A DNA stretch of 7,190 bases from positions 1-7,190 of the forward strand of contig CAILTC010000166.1 in assembly GCA_903837025.1 (NCBI GenBank), given 5' to 3'. The notes under the pieces were generated by a model. That model searched no databases, had not been told where the DNA came from, and was given only the letters and a program-made list of their open reading frames with translations. This DNA comes from an uncultured Bacteroidota bacterium. Its GTDB lineage: Bacteria > Bacteroidota > Bacteroidia > Flavobacteriales > Flavobacteriaceae. Position numbers and translations under genes: made by a program. Positions 5,046 through 7,190 of the stretch are shown piece by piece (within the stretch, counting starts at the first letter, position 1; each line of letters starts with the position of its first letter).

Positions 5046-5807
5046 ATGAAACAATCTATTTGTTCGGTACTATTTTTTGTCTTTTTATTATCTTCCTGCA
5101 CCTCCCAAAAGGATATTTTATACTTTCAGGACGCCGCTAATTTCAAATCAAAACCAGTAGAGAATTCGGGTGTTATGGTTCAACCCAATGACATTTTGAG
5201 TATCATGGTGAGTGCATCAATACCAGAAACAGCCATTCCCTATAATCTTCAAACAGGAATTAATAGTACAACTAATATTGAAGTAATGAAACTTCAGGGC
5301 TATTTGGTTTCTCCTCAAGGAACTATTGTTTTTCCGGTTTTGGGTACTATTTCTGTGCTTCATAAAATGACATCCGACATAGAAACAGACTTGAAAAAAC
5401 AACTAGAATCCGGAGGACACTTAGTTAATCCTATTGTGAGTGTTCGGATTATGAATGCTAAAGTCACCATTTTGGGCGAAGTAAATAGACCTGGAACCTA
5501 TTCTTTTTCAGAGCAATTTATGACGGTTCCACAGGCTTTGGGCTATGCTGGAGATTTAACCATTTATGGTAAAAGGAAAGATGTTTTGCTTATTAGAGAA
5601 GCGGAAGGCGTGCGGACAATAACTCACTTAGATCTTACAACTGCCAACTGGATGAATGATCCCAAATATATTATTAAACAAAATGATGTGTTAGTAATAA
5701 ATCCGAATAATCCTAAAGTGAAATCGGCTGGTTTTGTAAATAATACAGGTGTTGTGCTAACTATTGCTTCTTTGCTTTTAAGCACTTTCATAATCATAAG
5801 AAGATAA
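5046..5807 (+). CDS. Wza-like outer-membrane polysaccharide export lipoprotein (OPX family)
   Basis: This 253-residue protein is a periplasmic/outer-membrane export component that should work with the Wzc-like protein encoded next. The N-terminus is a lipoprotein signal: K2, a hydrophobic core (about 5-15), and the lipobox L15-S16-S17-C18, with C18 as the lipidated residue after signal peptidase II cleavage. The poly-export domain spans about 43-125 (VQPNDILSIMVSAS at 45-58; YLVSPQGTIVFPVLG at 86-100). An SLBB-type beta-grasp domain follows from about 138 (VTILGEVNRPGTYSF, 140-154) to about 195, then a short region ending in KQNDVLVINP (211-220). The C-terminus (about 235-250) is a hydrophobic helix followed by two Arg. 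At 253 residues it is clearly shorter than E. coli Wza (about 380), as is common in Bacteroidetes. The ATG follows an 85-bp gap with an A/T-rich leader and no Shine-Dalgarno. The downstream gene begins 6 bp after its stop. Confidence 0.93.
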   Translation: MKQSICSVLFFVFLLSSCTSQKDILYFQDAANFKSKPVENSGVMVQPNDILSIMVSASIPETAIPYNLQTGINSTTNIEVMKLQGYLVSPQGTIVFPVLGTISVLHKMTSDIETDLKKQLESGGHLVNPIVSVRIMNAKVTILGEVNRPGTYSFSEQFMTVPQALGYAGDLTIYGKRKDVLLIREAEGVRTITHLDLTTANWMNDPKYIIKQNDVLVINPNNPKVKSAGFVNNTGVVLTIASLLLSTFIIIRR

Positions 5808-5813
5808 TTTACC

Positions 5814-7190
5814 ATGAACATAAACAATACAGACAGAAACGATTATTTCGACTTTATTGAGGAGGAAGCACCAATTAATTACCAACAACTTATTTATAAA
5901 TATTTAAGGTATTGGCCTTGGTTTATTGGTGCGGTATTGGTCTCCTTTTTTATAGCTTCTATGAATCTACGCTATACCGATATAATCTATTCTACTACAG
6001 CGAATGTCAAAATTATAGACGATAAAAAGAATTCTAATTTCACTTTAGATATGACTAAGATTTTTAGTAAATCTACGATTAACTTAGAAAATGAAATTGC
6101 GCTATTCAAATCGGTTCGGCTCTCTGAGGAGGTTGTTAAGGGTTTGAATTTGAATGTTATATATGCGACAGACGGAAAAGTAAGAGCAAGAAATATTGCG
6201 AATCCGCCATTTGTGGTGGCTTATGCTATGCCGCAAGAAAGTTTAAAGGAGAGTTATAATTATCTTGTCACGATAACAAAATCAGGCTACATCATAGTAG
6301 ATGAAAAATCAGGAAAAACAATTAAAATAAAAGGATTTTGGATGAATGCGCCGTTAGCTAATTTCCCAATAACAATTCATCCCTCTTTACAAAAAAACAT
6401 AGCTACTTTTCTGAATGAAAGTTTTAAAGTGAGTATAATCCCAATAAGCGCATCGGCATTAGGATTAAGTAATTCAATAGATGTTGAGCCGGTAGGAAAG
6501 GAAAGTGATATTATTTCTTTGACATTAAAAGGTACAAATGGGCAACGTTCCGAAGATATTCTTAATAATTTAATAAAAGTATTTGGCGAAGATGGTGTCA
6601 AAGATAATCAGCAAGTATCTCGCAGAACTATCAATTTTGTCGATGAGAGATTTGTTTTTTTAAAGGAAGAATTAGATTCTATTGAAACGTCGAAAAAGAA
6701 TTATAAAAAAACGAATAATATCAGTTTTATTCAAGGCGATGCTGGAGCTAGTGTTTTGGTGAAAACAGCCAAAGAACAAGCGCTTTTTGATATTGAATCG
6801 CAATTGTTATTGGCTCAATTACTTCAGGATAATTTAAAAACGCAAACTGTTTTCGAACTTTTACCCGCTAATATTGGGATTCAGAGCGAAACCATCAATA
6901 AACTAGTTGAAGCCTATAATGTATCGGTATTAGAATATCAAAAACTACAAACGAGTGCAGGAATAAATAATCCCGCCATTCGGTTATTAGGCAATGAAAT
7001 TACGGATGAGAAAAAGAATATTCTAAATTCGGTCAAAGGCTATAAACAACAATTACAAGTTTCTCGTGCTCAAAGTATAATGGCCGAAAAAACGGCTCAA
7101 GGTTCTTTTTCTGCTTTACCCGAAAAAGAAAAAGTCTTGCGAAGCATAGAGCGTCAACAGGATTTAAAAGAGAGTTTGTATTTACTGCTG
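5814..7190 (+). CDS. Wzc-like polysaccharide chain-length/tyrosine-kinase protein, N-terminal part (3' end outside window)
   Basis: The frame is open from the ATG at 5814 to the right edge, 459 codons without a stop. The N-terminus is acidic (DYFDFIEEEAP, 10-20) and precedes a Wzz-type domain: a YLRYWPW stretch (30-36) leading into the first membrane helix (about 36-50), then a periplasmic beta-rich part with YSTTANVKI (59-67) and KSVRLSEEVVKGLNL. From about residue 270 it becomes helical and rich in Gln, Lys and Glu, as in the long periplasmic coiled-coil of these proteins. Near the edge, LPEKEKVLRSIERQQDLKES (435-454) followed by LYLLL matches the GNVR-type segment just before the second membrane helix. 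The Walker-containing BY-kinase domain and the Tyr-rich tail expected in a full protein (about 800 residues in this phylum) would lie beyond the window, so kinase activity is inferred, not seen. It pairs with the Wza-like lipoprotein 6 bp upstream to form the export machinery. Confidence 0.9.
   Translation, partial: MNINNTDRNDYFDFIEEEAPINYQQLIYKYLRYWPWFIGAVLVSFFIASMNLRYTDIIYSTTANVKIIDDKKNSNFTLDMTKIFSKSTINLENEIALFKSVRLSEEVVKGLNLNVIYATDGKVRARNIANPPFVVAYAMPQESLKESYNYLVTITKSGYIIVDEKSGKTIKIKGFWMNAPLANFPITIHPSLQKNIATFLNESFKVSIIPISASALGLSNSIDVEPVGKESDIISLTLKGTNGQRSEDILNNLIKVFGEDGVKDNQQVSRRTINFVDERFVFLKEELDSIETSKKNYKKTNNISFIQGDAGASVLVKTAKEQALFDIESQLLLAQLLQDNLKTQTVFELLPANIGIQSETINKLVEAYNVSVLEYQKLQTSAGINNPAIRLLGNEITDEKKNILNSVKGYKQQLQVSRAQSIMAEKTAQGSFSALPEKEKVLRSIERQQDLKESLYLLL

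Noticed and set aside
1..7190. tRNA, rRNA, CRISPR array, insertion sequence or phage genes
   Set aside because: I looked for these and saw no cloverleaf with a GTTCRANNC arm, no regularly spaced repeats, and no transposase, integrase or terminal repeat pair.

Overview
This 7190-base window is AT-rich and looks like part of a Bacteroidetes chromosome, most likely Flavobacteriia (Flavobacterium-like). The clues are the low GC, A/T-rich leaders without Shine-Dalgarno motifs before most starts, some TTG starts, and protein types typical of that phylum: a short Wza-like export lipoprotein followed directly by a long Wzc-like chain-length/tyrosine-kinase protein. All nine supported genes lie on the + strand, and nothing on the - strand looks coding.

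The window is a piece of a surface polysaccharide (capsule or exopolysaccharide) biosynthesis and export locus. Left part (1-2711): the 3' end of a GT4-type glycosyltransferase, a GT-A (GT2-like) glycosyltransferase, a left-handed beta-helix (hexapeptide) acyltransferase that overlaps it by 4 nt, and a WecG/TagA/CpsF family (GT26) glycosyltransferase. A 217-bp gap follows (2712-2928). It holds no convincing gene but has two imperfect inverted repeats. Right part (2929-7190): a VanZ-like four-helix membrane protein, overlapping by 4 nt a WcaJ-type polyprenyl-phosphate sugar-1-phosphate transferase, then a 60-residue single-helix membrane protein of unknown function, a Wza-like (OPX) outer-membrane lipoprotein, and the first 459 codons of a Wzc-like protein that runs off the right edge.

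Inferred pathway: the WcaJ-type enzyme loads the first sugar phosphate on undecaprenyl phosphate at the inner membrane. The GT26, GT2-like and GT4 enzymes extend the unit on the cytoplasmic side, and the hexapeptide enzyme acylates a sugar or sugar nucleotide. The Wza/Wzc pair handles polymer length and export across the periplasm and outer membrane. No flippase (Wzx) or polymerase (Wzy) is visible, so these should lie outside the window. The exact sugars cannot be read from the sequence.

I found no exotic system. The most interesting points are the tight coupling of a VanZ-like protein to the initiating sugar transferase, the unidentified small membrane protein between initiation and export genes, and the two hairpin-forming repeats at the junction between the two gene blocks.
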